IMG/VR virus record: IMGVR_UViG_3300008266_000782
Coordinates: 1-24,327 of that record
DNA length: 24,327 bases
From: a virus
Reading direction: 5' to 3' (one strand)
Position 1 is the stretch's first letter; every line of letters starts with the position of its first letter. Of the stretch, positions 5,696 through 12,558 are shown one piece after another. A program made the translations under genes and the position numbers. The notes beneath the pieces were generated by a model. It did no database searches and was not told where the DNA came from. It was given only the letters and a program-made list of their open reading frames with translations.

Positions 5696-6720
5696 TACCT
5701 GCTAATCTCTTCCCAATCCATGGATGCGTAGATGTCTGCGCCAGCAACATCAGATGCTACGGCTAAGGTTATCTCATACGAAGTTCCAGTTAAACCATTA
5801 CGTTCTAACTGGAATGAGAATAGCGCTTCTTTCAGAATATCAACAGCTTGACTTCCTTGGTTTGATCCATTGGTAAAACCAGAAGCAAGGATCCGACCAC
5901 CTGCAAGGCTTGCTCCTGTTCGGTTGTATTCCACAGCTGAGTTGACGCCTGCACTAACCCAAGTGCCACCAGTGGTTGTAGTGCTTGCAATAACTTGCCA
6001 GTTATAGTTGGCGTTATTGCTAATCCCCATGATCGATAATGCAGTGAGGATTACAATTCCATCTAAAAAATTAGGAGATGTTTTTAAACGTAAAGAAATT
6101 ATTGGGTAGTAAGTGTTGACAGTTGTTAAATCTCTTGGAGATCCAATTGGAGTTTCAATAGATTGTTGTAAACCACGTAGTTCATAACCACCTTCTGAAA
6201 TTACAGTAGAACAAACTTGCTTTAATGTGCTAGAGGTAGTAGTTGTTCCTGTATTTTCAATCTCATAACGAAGAGGTAAGGATGCAGTAGTGATGTAAGT
6301 ACCGGTAATTAGGTTGGCATGGTTAAATGAATGACAATGTATAAATTGCCCGTTAATTATAAAACCAACACGAACAGTACCAAGACCTAACCACTCAATA
6401 TCCATCCAAAGGATTTGAGATTTAGAAACATCTAACGTTAACTTAGACGGACCGGTTCCATCTAACTTGTCAACATTCCAATTAGATTGAGTGATTACTG
6501 ATTCGGTTACGGCTCCAGTAACTAAACTTCTTTCAACAAAAGAAACACTACTGGCACCTGTTCCATCAACTTGAAAATAGATCCCATTGTCTGCACCGTA
6601 GTAACCACAACGTTGCCTAAGGTTAACTTTAGGAGCATTAAATGTAAAAGTATTTAGAACAAGTAATGATTTACCAGGCTGATAAGAAAATACTTTTGTT
6701 GTTGTTAACCAGTCCTTCAT
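5695..6720 (-). CDS. virion-like beta protein, C-terminal part after a frameshift
   Basis: From 6720 (MKDWL) this frame runs about 340 residues. It contains FSYQPGKSLLVLNTF and a beta-rich, Thr/Ser/Gly-rich body ending DIYASMDWEEISR, typical of a phage tail or decoration protein. The open frame extends upstream to 6801, but that part (MIPATVIKIMVCGK) is a shadow of the gene at 6671-6973, whose own frame carries the matching N-terminus. The two frames differ by +1 and cross near 6700-6720 in a run of AAC/AAA codons. This could be a programmed shift, a sequence indel or a true break. Confidence 0.7.
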   Translation of the reverse strand: MKDWLTTTKVFSYQPGKSLLVLNTFTFNAPKVNLRQRCGYYGADNGIYFQVDGTGASSVSFVERSLVTGAVTESVITQSNWNVDKLDGTGPSKLTLDVSKSQILWMDIEWLGLGTVRVGFIINGQFIHCHSFNHANLITGTYITTASLPLRYEIENTGTTTTSSTLKQVCSTVISEGGYELRGLQQSIETPIGSPRDLTTVNTYYPIISLRLKTSPNFLDGIVILTALSIMGISNNANYNWQVIASTTTTGGTWVSAGVNSAVEYNRTGASLAGGRILASGFTNGSNQGSQAVDILKEALFSFQLERNGLTGTSYEITLAVASDVAGADIYASMDWEEISR

Positions 6721-6973
6721 TGGCGCTGAACACTGCAGCACCACCTGATGCTGTTTGTGTTTCCCACAGACCATTATCTTTATAACGGTGGCTGGAATCA
6801 AATAGGGTTAAAGGAGTGGAAACCCGTTGCCTGCCAAAAGCATCTACAGCTGTAGATGTTGTACCACTTGCAGTGCTTTGAGAAAGGCTTACATTGAGTG
6901 GACGTGTTCCCCAGTTTCTTACTTCTACAACTTCATATCTATTTAGATCATCGGCTTCAATTACGGTTGCCAT
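6671..6973 (-). CDS. virion-like protein, N-terminal part (frameshifted)
   Basis: A 100-aa frame beginning MATVIEADDLNRYEVVEVRN, containing AFGRQRVSTPLTLFDSSHRY, a motif I know from N-terminal regions of cyanophage and other phage virion proteins. It runs out of frame after SANEGLVN, ending in NNNKSIFLSAW, while the frame +1 to it continues with TTKVFSYQPGKS. The real product is most likely a fusion of this with the 5695-6720 frame. In related proteins I recall a longer stretch between these blocks, so a small deletion is possible here. Confidence 0.7.
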   Translation of the reverse strand: MATVIEADDLNRYEVVEVRNWGTRPLNVSLSQSTASGTTSTAVDAFGRQRVSTPLTLFDSSHRYKDNGLWETQTASGGAAVFSANEGLVNNNKSIFLSAW

Positions 6974-6976
6974 TGC

Positions 6977-7315
6977 TCAACGTGCAGAGTAGCTCAATGT
7001 CACAACAGCTGCGGTGCCGCCGGACTCGCTCAGGAAGTTGCCACGAATAAACTTCATCGGGCAACCAGTAATATTGTAGACGTAAGTTCCGTTAGCTGTG
7101 ATTGTATTTGAAATCAGTGGACCATAGTTGGTTCCATCAATACTGCCATCCAAACGGACAACAACATTGGTATTAATGTTTGTGACAGTTGCTACCAAAG
7201 CGTAGTCACATGTTGAAAAGTAATTGTTTTCATAAACAGCTACAGCCGTGGTGAGGCCAGGGGCTGTCAGCGCTGGTGCATTAAAAAACAGAGTGTCCTG
7301 GAAGTACGTGACCAC
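6977..7315 (-). CDS. beta-rich virion-like protein (112 aa)
   Basis: A 112-aa all-beta-looking protein with VTYFQDTLFFNAPALT at the start, NYFSTCDYALVATVTNIN in the middle and RLDGSIDGTNYGPL, patterns typical of small phage head-decoration or tail-associated beta sandwiches. It is the first gene of the minus-strand structural island and lies 3 bp upstream of the AFGRQRV gene, so the two are co-transcribed. The promoter-like repeat at 7344-7366 is 29 bp before its ATG. A virion role is inferred from style and neighbours, not from a known family. Confidence 0.65.
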   Translation of the reverse strand: MVTYFQDTLFFNAPALTAPGLTTAVAVYENNYFSTCDYALVATVTNINTNVVVRLDGSIDGTNYGPLISNTITANGTYVYNITGCPMKFIRGNFLSESGGTAAVVTLSYSAR

Positions 7316-7343
7316 GTTTTTTTAATCTTATTTTCCTATTGCA

Positions 7344-7366
7344 ATTCTAGGGGAACTGAGTACAGT
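7344..7366 (-). promoter_or_regulatory. minus-strand promoter-like repeat, copy 2
   Basis: The minus-strand reading is ACTGTACTCAGTTCC, two bases, then TAGAAT; it matches the 5673-5695 copy at 19 of 23 positions. TAGAAT lies 29 bp before the ATG at 7315. The element also carries AGGGG/CCCCT flanks (7349-7353, 7368-7372) that could form an inverted repeat in the divergent 7316-7387 gap. Confidence 0.55.
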
Positions 7367-7387
7367 GCCCCTGGTGCTTACCTTTTC

Positions 7388-7558
7388 ATGGAACCCCAAC
7401 GCATCCGCGACATCAAAGCCTCCCTTTACGACATGTCAATGGAGGAACTCCAGGACATGAGTGACGATCTCGGTGATCTCATCTCAGTCTTAATTACACG
7501 CCAGGTTGCCATTGAAGATGCCATCTTGGATCGCTTGGAAGCGGTCTTTGCAAAATGA
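7388..7558 (+). CDS. small acidic helical protein (56 aa)
   Basis: A 56-aa gene: MEPQRIRDIKASLYDMS, then an acidic helix (LQDMSDDLGDLISVLITR) and AILDRLEAVFAK. It is almost entirely helical and would form a coiled-coil pair. Its stop overlaps the next ATG (ATGA at 7555), coupling it to dCMP deaminase. No family recognised. Confidence 0.65.
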   Translation: MEPQRIRDIKASLYDMSMEELQDMSDDLGDLISVLITRQVAIEDAILDRLEAVFAK

Positions 7559-8025
7559 CTTCCCAAGAATTGAAATGGCATTGCCGGTTTATGAGATTGG
7601 CATTGCAAGTTTCAAAATGGAGCAAAGATCCGAGCACAAAAGTTGGTTGTGTTCTTGTTCGAGATAAAAAAGTTTTAAGCACTGGCTACAACGGTTTTCC
7701 CAGGAGAGTTGGTGATGACCTCAATCGACTTTCAGATCGAGACATCAAGTACGAGATCACAGTCCATGCTGAAGTTAATGCTGTTACAACAGCTGCACTT
7801 CATGGCATCAGTACTGAAGGAGCTACTGCTTATGTCACTTTCAATCCATGCTCTCGCTGTGCTGCTGTACTGCTTAACGCTGGTATTGATTCCGTCTATA
7901 GCTACGCAGGTGCCGACATCCCTAACCGTTGGTTAGAAAACTTCATACTTGCCAGCAGGCTTTTTGCTGAAGCTGAAGTAAAGTACGACACCATTGATCC
8001 TGACTCCTACCCAGAAGAATCATGA
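7555..8025 (+). CDS. deoxycytidylate (dCMP) deaminase
   Basis: A 156-aa zinc-dependent deaminase converting dCMP to dUMP, the feed for dTMP synthesis during phage replication. The zinc and proton-transfer motif is H71-A-E73 (HAEVNA) and the paired cysteines are C99 and C102 in NPCSRC. TGYNGFPR at about 43-50 is the usual substrate-loop motif. Length fits the family (about 140-190 aa). It is joined by ATGA overlaps to the genes on both sides, forming a nucleotide/ssDNA operon. No allosteric domain beyond the core is obvious. Confidence 0.93.
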   Translation: MTSQELKWHCRFMRLALQVSKWSKDPSTKVGCVLVRDKKVLSTGYNGFPRRVGDDLNRLSDRDIKYEITVHAEVNAVTTAALHGISTEGATAYVTFNPCSRCAAVLLNAGIDSVYSYAGADIPNRWLENFILASRLFAEAEVKYDTIDPDSYPEES

Positions 8026-8771
8026 ACAACTTACTTGCCACTGGTATTTATGCTGGTGAAAAATTCATGGATAATGGTTTGCGTTTTGTGCAAATCAATC
8101 TTCCTAAAGTTGGTAATTCTGGTGCACAAGTTCCGTTACTTGTTGTACCAAATAAAGCGGCTGGTGAAACTTTTGATGTGTTCCAACCAGGAGCATCATT
8201 GTTAGTTGGTGGTCGGTTGTATCCTAACCGTCAAGACTACAAGATGTACTTGGTTCCTAATCAAGTGTTTCAAATTGCACCGCCCAACTTAACTGTTAAT
8301 CAAGTTAATCTTGCTGGTGGTGTTGGTTTTATTCCTGAACAGAACCGTGAGGATCTGTTTACTTTCTCGCTGATGTGCTCGGCGCCAGCGCAGCAGATCC
8401 TTGGTCACACCTGGGATGACAGCCTGGCATTCCGCATGGAAGCATGGGGTGATGATGCCAAGCGCATGACCACAAACCTCCACGTGGGGCGGCAGATTGC
8501 TGTGACTGGTGTGCTTCGGTACAACACCTGGACAACACAGGACGGTCAGCAACGCGGCATGTACCAGGTCCGCGTTAAGAGCGGGAGCTACGCCTTCTTT
8601 GGTAAGAACAAAAAGAAGGAGGAGCAGAACGAGCTACGGGCAGTCAACAGCGGTAATCGGTTTGAGTCTCCAGCAGCTGTAACTGCTGAGCCTTATCAGT
8701 CTGCTGTGCAGTTGCCTCCACTGCAACAGGATGTGCCAGCTGGCATCAGCACCGATGACGTACCTTTTTGA
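8022..8771 (+). CDS. single-stranded DNA-binding protein, two OB-like halves
   Basis: A 249-aa protein ending STDDVPF, the acidic tip typical of bacterial SSB (DDIPF) that recruits partner proteins. The body splits into two beta-rich halves (about 1-95 and 108-197), the second with HVGRQIAVTGVLRYNTWTTQ and MYQVRVKSGSY as in OB-fold SSBs. A linker rich in Gln, Ser and Pro precedes the tip. The N-terminal half resembles another OB domain, so it may be a double-OB SSB, longer than the usual ~170-aa form. It shares an ATGA start with the dCMP deaminase stop. Confidence 0.82.
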   Translation: MNNLLATGIYAGEKFMDNGLRFVQINLPKVGNSGAQVPLLVVPNKAAGETFDVFQPGASLLVGGRLYPNRQDYKMYLVPNQVFQIAPPNLTVNQVNLAGGVGFIPEQNREDLFTFSLMCSAPAQQILGHTWDDSLAFRMEAWGDDAKRMTTNLHVGRQIAVTGVLRYNTWTTQDGQQRGMYQVRVKSGSYAFFGKNKKKEEQNELRAVNSGNRFESPAAVTAEPYQSAVQLPPLQQDVPAGISTDDVPF

Positions 8772-8932
8772 TAAGAAAAAGTTATCAGTAACAATGGATT
8801 GAATTGCTCGACCTTAGCTAAGGTAGGGGAGCGAAGAACCGATGGGTTGTAGGTCATTCCTACAACTCTTTCATCCTCAGGTCAGCACCAGTGGACCAGC
8901 TCACTGTGTAGGTGCAACTCCTGCTCTGAGGA
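8769..8932 (+). ncRNA. structured leader or small RNA between SSB and the 306-aa gene
   Basis: No gene fits 8772-8954. TGATAA/TTATCA (8769-8774, 8782-8787) overlaps the SSB stop. Next come a 14-nt palindrome ACCTTAGCTAAGGT (8811-8824) bracketed by GCTC/GAGC, a perfect 8-bp stem GTTGTAGG/CCTACAAC (8846-8853, 8859-8866), and TCCTCAG/CTGAGGA (8874-8880, 8926-8932) enclosing about 45 nt. Being just upstream of the 8955 ATG, it may be a 5' leader, a processed RNA or a transcript end. The family is unknown and no ribosome site is visible. Confidence 0.45.
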
Positions 8933-8954
8933 CCATCCAAACGCACTGAACGTA

Positions 8955-9875
8955 ATGTCTGTACTGAACCGCTACCTCAACACTGAGAAGTACCAGGGTG
9001 TCCTGCGTGACTTCTGCAACTGCCAAATCCTAAATGACAAGAGCCAATGTGGCCTCTTTCTGAAGGATACGGTGCTTGCCCGTATTGGGTGGACTGGTAC
9101 TCCTGATCAATTTCCTGATGCTGAGGAGTATGAGCACACCTATAACAACGGTGATAGCAACAAAGGAATCTTCTTTAAGACTCCTCGCATGGTAGTCCTG
9201 CACTGCGGTTTCAGGAAAGATGTCACCTTTATCGAGAACTCCGAGAAGGGTGGCATTGAAGGAATCTATCCCCGTGATTCGTTTCTTTATGACGATTGGC
9301 AGGAAAAGAATCCCAACAAGCCTTCGCCTTACAAGCGTCGTCGCCTTGTTCTGATCTTCCTTGTCGATGAAAAGGGCACACCGGTTCATAAGAAACCGCT
9401 GCTCCTTTCAATCCACGGTGGCGCTTCCAACCTGTTTACCGATGCCTATGGCACTTTCATCGAGCAGCTGGAGTCTGCATTTGCTGAATTTGCTGGTCTG
9501 AAAGGTGGCGCTGGGTTTGACCCGAAGCAAGCTGCTGCTGCAATCTTTACTCCTACTTTTGGTTCTCAGCTTTACGGCGAGAGCAACAAGAGCTGGATTG
9601 CATTCCCCAAGCAATGGGTTGTCCCCACGGTCAAGAACATCGAATCCTTCTTCCCTAAGGGAGAAGATGATATTGATTTCATTGAGGAAGTGTGGGAGAC
9701 CTGCCCGCCTGAAGTGTATGCCAAGTCCTTCTTCCAGCAATGTGAGAAGGAAATTGGTTACCACGCCATTAAGCCTGGCCTTGATTTCTCGCTTCCTCCT
9801 GTTGAGTCGTCCGGCTCCAGTGCTCGTGTGCTGACAGGCGCACGGGATCCTGAAACCGGTGAGATCGAGCTTTGA
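8955..9875 (+). CDS. conserved phage hypothetical (306 aa, perhaps DUF5895)
   Basis: A 306-aa soluble protein with mixed alpha/beta features: RYLNTEKYQGVLRDFCNC at the start, ARIGWTG, PYKRRRLVLIFLVDEKG and LLLSIHGGASNLF, then a Pro/Ser-rich tail ending DPETGEIEL. I believe such proteins occur widely in cyanobacteria and their phages and have been called DUF5895, without a known activity; this is from memory. It is the last gene of the nucleotide/ssDNA run and is followed by a clear terminator. A DNA-replication role is a guess from neighbours. Confidence 0.7.
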   Translation: MSVLNRYLNTEKYQGVLRDFCNCQILNDKSQCGLFLKDTVLARIGWTGTPDQFPDAEEYEHTYNNGDSNKGIFFKTPRMVVLHCGFRKDVTFIENSEKGGIEGIYPRDSFLYDDWQEKNPNKPSPYKRRRLVLIFLVDEKGTPVHKKPLLLSIHGGASNLFTDAYGTFIEQLESAFAEFAGLKGGAGFDPKQAAAAIFTPTFGSQLYGESNKSWIAFPKQWVVPTVKNIESFFPKGEDDIDFIEEVWETCPPEVYAKSFFQQCEKEIGYHAIKPGLDFSLPPVESSGSSARVLTGARDPETGEIEL

Positions 9876-9900
9876 TCTAGACTGCTCTTGGAATGTTTAG

Positions 9901-9924
9901 CCGCTCCCTCGGGGGCGGTTTTTT
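9901..9924 (+). terminator. rho-independent terminator
   Basis: CCGCTCC at 9901-9907 pairs with GGGGCGG at 9912-9918 (one T-G wobble) around a short loop, followed by six T residues at 9919-9924. It ends the 7388-9875 plus-strand unit. The stop codon of the convergent gene (9923) falls in the T-run. Confidence 0.85.
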
Positions 9925-10168
9925 ATTCTTCGTAGTAGGTCTTGATCACATCAGCTTCCAGGTTGGCAAGCCGTGCAACCAAACTTCTAATGATGGCTTG
10001 GCGGTGTACAGCTAGTTGAAGAAGCTTTAATGCACCTGCTCTTAAAACTTCTGGATCTTTAGCTGCTTCTAGTTCCTTTGTAATCTTTGCCATGAGGAAT
10101 TCATCTTCTAAAGAAAGATTGAAATCATCAGGACTGAACTTAAATTCAATTAGTTCAAAGCCAGACAT
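9923..10168 (-). CDS. small helical protein (81 aa), weak NblA-like look
   Basis: An 81-aa all-helical protein: SLEDEFLMAKITKELEAAKD forms helix one and a long helix follows from about residue 38 (LRAGALKLLQLAVHRQAIIR). The LSLEDEF start, acidic first helix and RQ-rich second helix recall NblA, the ~60-aa phycobilisome-degradation adaptor found in some freshwater cyanophages, but this protein is longer and I cannot confirm key residues. It is transcribed away from the 10292 gene from its own TTGACA-TAGACT promoter (10189-10216). Safer call: small coiled-coil protein of unknown role. Confidence 0.65.
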   Translation of the reverse strand: MSGFELIEFKFSPDDFNLSLEDEFLMAKITKELEAAKDPEVLRAGALKLLQLAVHRQAIIRSLVARLANLEADVIKTYYEE

Positions 10169-10188
10169 ATTGACATGGCATAATGTTC

Positions 10189-10216
10189 AGTCTAAACATT
10201 CAACATTTAGTGTCAA
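10189..10216 (-). promoter_or_regulatory. divergent promoter, left copy
   Basis: On the minus strand TTGACA (10216-10211), a 16-bp spacer, then TAGACT (10194-10189). The start would be near 10182, about 14 nt before the ATG at 10168. Both boxes and the spacer length are the same as in the rightward promoter at 10236-10263. Confidence 0.65.
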
Positions 10217-10231
10217 GTAACTATTGTTACT
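10216..10231. promoter_or_regulatory. inverted-repeat operator between twin promoters
   Basis: AGTAAC-TATT-GTTACT is a perfect 6-bp inverted repeat with a 4-bp centre, lying between the two -35 boxes of the divergent promoters. A dimeric repressor or activator bound there could control both genes. The cognate protein is not evident; an AbrB-like gene (13203) and a winged-helix gene (14897) are candidates. Confidence 0.5.
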
Positions 10232-10235
10232 GTGC

Positions 10236-10263
10236 TTGACACCACAGGCTAAGAACCTAGACT
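10236..10263 (+). promoter_or_regulatory. divergent promoter, right copy
   Basis: TTGACA (10236-10241), a 16-bp spacer, then TAGACT (10258-10263), followed about 28 bp later by ATG 10292. It should drive the basic peptide, the membrane protein and the following genes. Confidence 0.65.
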
Positions 10264-10291
10264 GGCACTGGCTTCTGAGCTCTCAGCTACA

Positions 10292-10423
10292 ATGGCAAAG
10301 AAATCCTTAACGGGCGCAATGCACAAAGAGTCCGTGCCTAAGCGGACCTCCATTGGCCATGGCCGGCGGAAACGTGGCTCGTTTAAGAACAGCAAAAAGT
10401 ACAGAGGACAAGGTAAAGGTTGA
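10292..10423 (+). CDS. basic cyanophage peptide, TSIGHGRRKR type (43 aa)
   Basis: A 43-aa gene: MAKKSLTGAMHKESVPKRTS, then IGHGRRKRGSFKNSKKYRGQ and a short basic end. It is very rich in Lys and Arg with no acidic cluster, so nucleic-acid binding is likely. I recall short proteins with a TSIG-x-G-x-R pattern and a K-K-Y-R-G-Q-G end in many cyanophages. The stop overlaps the next ATG (TGATG at 10421-10425). It is the first gene of its transcript. Confidence 0.7.
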   Translation: MAKKSLTGAMHKESVPKRTSIGHGRRKRGSFKNSKKYRGQGKG

Positions 10424-10629
10424 TGCGTCGAACAATGTCTAGCTCTTCTTCCAACTCCAGTGGGATTGGTTTTGTTGGGATGCTTCAAATCCTTTTTATT
10501 GGATTGAAGCTTACTAACTTCATTGCTTGGCCTTGGTGGCAGGTTTTGCTGCCAACTATTATTAGTTTTTCCATTCTTATTATTTGCTTAATTATTGTTG
10601 CTATCATTCTTTTCTTCAAAGATAAATAG
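10423..10629 (+). CDS. small membrane protein (Fragile-X-F-like, 68 aa)
   Basis: A 68-aa protein with a Ser-rich start (SSSSSNSSGIGFVG) and two hydrophobic segments at about 17-35 and 40-64, separated by the aromatic patch AWPWWQVLLP. The G-F-V-G-M-L-Q then FIGLKL...WPWWQVLLP pattern matches the short phage and bacterial proteins annotated as transmembrane Fragile-X-F protein. It likely sits in the host inner membrane; its role is unknown. Start ATG 10423 overlaps the preceding stop; a TTG at 10420 is the alternative. Confidence 0.75.
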   Translation: MRRTMSSSSSNSSGIGFVGMLQILFIGLKLTNFIAWPWWQVLLPTIISFSILIICLIIVAIILFFKDK

Positions 10630-10691
10630 TAATTAGTTAACCGACCTGGAGGATGTCGTTAAAAGCCTCATGCACACACCACCTGACCGTA

Positions 10692-11564
10692 ATGACCGTA
10701 ACCGAAGCGCTGCTTTCTGATGCTCAGCGTCTTGTGTATGGACGCAGAAGAATTGTTGATACGCTCTACCAAGAAGATCCTGATAAGTTCAAGGTTCTAC
10801 AAGCAACTGATATTCAATCCATTTCACTCCAAGATGATCTGGTTTGTTTAGATCTTGCAGACACCCAACTCTATATAGAGAGGGCAAAAATTCTCAAAAA
10901 TTTTTGGGAGCACAGAACACGTACACCCTCCTACTTTGATTACAAGGTTTGGAGCCAAGCATTAAGCAGCCGTCCTTGGAATGGTACGCCTGTTGCAGCT
11001 TTAGATTACGGTCCATCTTCCACAATGGATGCGCTTCAGCCGTTGCTTGGACGTGCTCCACGCATCCAAACTGATAAAGATGGAGTACAGAAGTTGTACT
11101 TTGTCATGGAGAAAGAGGAGATGTGTAGCTGTGAATCTTGGAACCAGCTGCATACTCATCGCCAGGAATTTTCTGATGAGTTCTCTACTTATACGGACAT
11201 TCAATTCAAACCTATTTGTAAACATCTTCAGTGGTGTTCTGCCAACATGATGCTTCATGCCATTCGGTTTGAAGCCAGGCAAGGGGAGAAGGAATACAAT
11301 CCACGGATCTGCGTCTATTATTTTGATCACCGTCGTGGTTTGTTGCTTTATCGCGTTACCTATGACGGTGTAAAGACTGGTGGTCAGTGGTTACCTGTCA
11401 GTGGTTGGAAAGAGAAAGCTGTTTATGACAACAATCACATGCCAACTGGCGCATGTTGGCAGGTGTTTACTGATGCCTTAACGCAAGATCCGCCTTTTAA
11501 ACTCTCTCCTTATTCGCAAAGTCTTGGTGCTCTGATGAATAGCACCCGTTCTAAGCAGTCCTGA
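10692..11564 (+). CDS. SWIM-type zinc-finger hypothetical (290 aa)
   Basis: A 290-aa protein (303 aa if it starts at ATG 10653, whose GGAGG is too close to act as a ribosome site). A possible SWIM finger is present: C145-x-C147 (MCSCESW), then 28 residues to C176-x-H178 (ICKHLQW), the CxC...CxH arrangement used for DNA or protein binding. The spacing is longer than usual and the rest of the protein (LVYGRRRIVDTLYQ near the start, VYYFDHRRGLLLY near the end) is unfamiliar. It lies between a membrane protein and the Gp157-like gene. Confidence 0.65.
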   Translation: MTVTEALLSDAQRLVYGRRRIVDTLYQEDPDKFKVLQATDIQSISLQDDLVCLDLADTQLYIERAKILKNFWEHRTRTPSYFDYKVWSQALSSRPWNGTPVAALDYGPSSTMDALQPLLGRAPRIQTDKDGVQKLYFVMEKEEMCSCESWNQLHTHRQEFSDEFSTYTDIQFKPICKHLQWCSANMMLHAIRFEARQGEKEYNPRICVYYFDHRRGLLLYRVTYDGVKTGGQWLPVSGWKEKAVYDNNHMPTGACWQVFTDALTQDPPFKLSPYSQSLGALMNSTRSKQS

Positions 11565-11588
11565 TTGCACACTACCGCATTACTCACC

Positions 11589-12185
11589 ATGGCCGACAAA
11601 CTCAGCCTCATTCAAATTGCTGAATCCATTCAGCACATCGGTTTCCTCAAGGATATGCCTGACATTCCTGAGGATGAACGGGCTTTACTGGAGCAACACC
11701 TTCATGATCTGGCTTCTCGCCAGGAATCTAAATTTGATGCCATCATTGGCATGATTAAAAAGTGCGATGCTTACATCGATGCATTGCAAACAGAGATGGA
11801 TGAGATTAAAGCAAACCTAGAAGCTTGGAAAAAGAATCGAGAAAAGATGGTTTCTATTGTTAAGTTTGCTTATCAGCAGAACCTCATTGATAACAAACCA
11901 ACTGGTGTCAAGTATCAAGCCACAATTAGAAAGGTTAAACCACGTCTTGTGGATAACTTTGAACACTGGGAAGAGGAAGATAGAACTGAGTTTGGTTTGC
12001 GTAAGACTACAACAGTAACGCGCATTAAAGACAACACTGTTGTAGATGTAAAGCAAGAGGATATTCCAGATAAAGATCGTGTTAGAGAAGCCCTTGCTAC
12101 TGACGACGGTTCAGCGCCAGTGGCTGCTCAGCTCGTTCCTGGATTTTCTTTTGTTTATGAGCGCCGCAAAAGGTTGACAACGTGA
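11589..12185 (+). CDS. Siphovirus Gp157-like protein
   Basis: A 198-aa protein from ATG 11589, chosen over an in-frame TTG at 11565. A long coiled-coil region at about 32-90 ([20 protein letters not shown], then [19 protein letters not shown]) is followed by a basic beta region ([17 protein letters not shown]) and a C-terminal [13 protein letters not shown]. This order matches the Gp157 family of phages, whose role is unclear although resistance to other phages was reported for one member. The gene ends just before the structured RNA region. Confidence 0.75.
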   Translation: MADKLSLIQIAESIQHIGFLKDMPDIPEDERALLEQHLHDLASRQESKFDAIIGMIKKCDAYIDALQTEMDEIKANLEAWKKNREKMVSIVKFAYQQNLIDNKPTGVKYQATIRKVKPRLVDNFEHWEEEDRTEFGLRKTTTVTRIKDNTVVDVKQEDIPDKDRVREALATDDGSAPVAAQLVPGFSFVYERRKRLTT

Positions 12186-12195
12186 TAAACTAAAT

Positions 12196-12558
12196 GAGTT
12201 CCCCCTCTCTTTTCGATGGGGCTCAGTTGGCCGCTGATGCGCCGGGGACCGATTCGGCAAGCGCGAAGGCTGGGTGACTCGTTAGGCAGATAGCCTAGAA
12301 GGAGAGCCCAAGATAGAGGTGCAGTCCCTGTCTGGATACGCCTGGTTAACTCATAGCCCGATTGTCGGTAAGCCAGTCACACTGCATCCATCTATCCCTT
12401 AGGGTGTAACAAGGAACGTTGCATTAAACAAAAGATCCCCTCGGCCGCATCGTAGATTCACCGTTAAGTTTGTGGTAACACAGCCCTAGCGATGGTCGGT
12501 GAACGTAGGCGGACATCCTTGCCCTCGGTTCAGGCGGCGTCCGATAACGTCGCCCCAC
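12196..12558 (+). ncRNA. candidate large structured RNA
   Basis: This ~360-nt stretch lacks a coding frame and looks GC-richer than its neighbours. Stems seen: GAG(tt)CCCC with GGGGCTC at 12196-12224; GCCG/CGGC at 12241-12258 inside GCGC; TAGGC/GCCTA at 12283-12297; a long two-part stem GATAGA/TCTATC (12312-12317, 12391-12396) plus TGCAGT/ACTGCA (12320-12325, 12381-12386) enclosing a sub-domain with CCGA-TTG-TCGG; and alternative GGGCTC/GAGCCC (12219-12224, 12304-12309). It leads directly into a tRNA-like element. GOLLD is a known phage RNA class found near tRNAs; I cannot confirm membership. Promoter not clear. Confidence 0.6.

Noticed and set aside
12174-12179. Perfect TTGACA just before the large structured RNA
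   Set aside because: No acceptable -10 box 16-18 bp downstream, so a promoter is not claimed.
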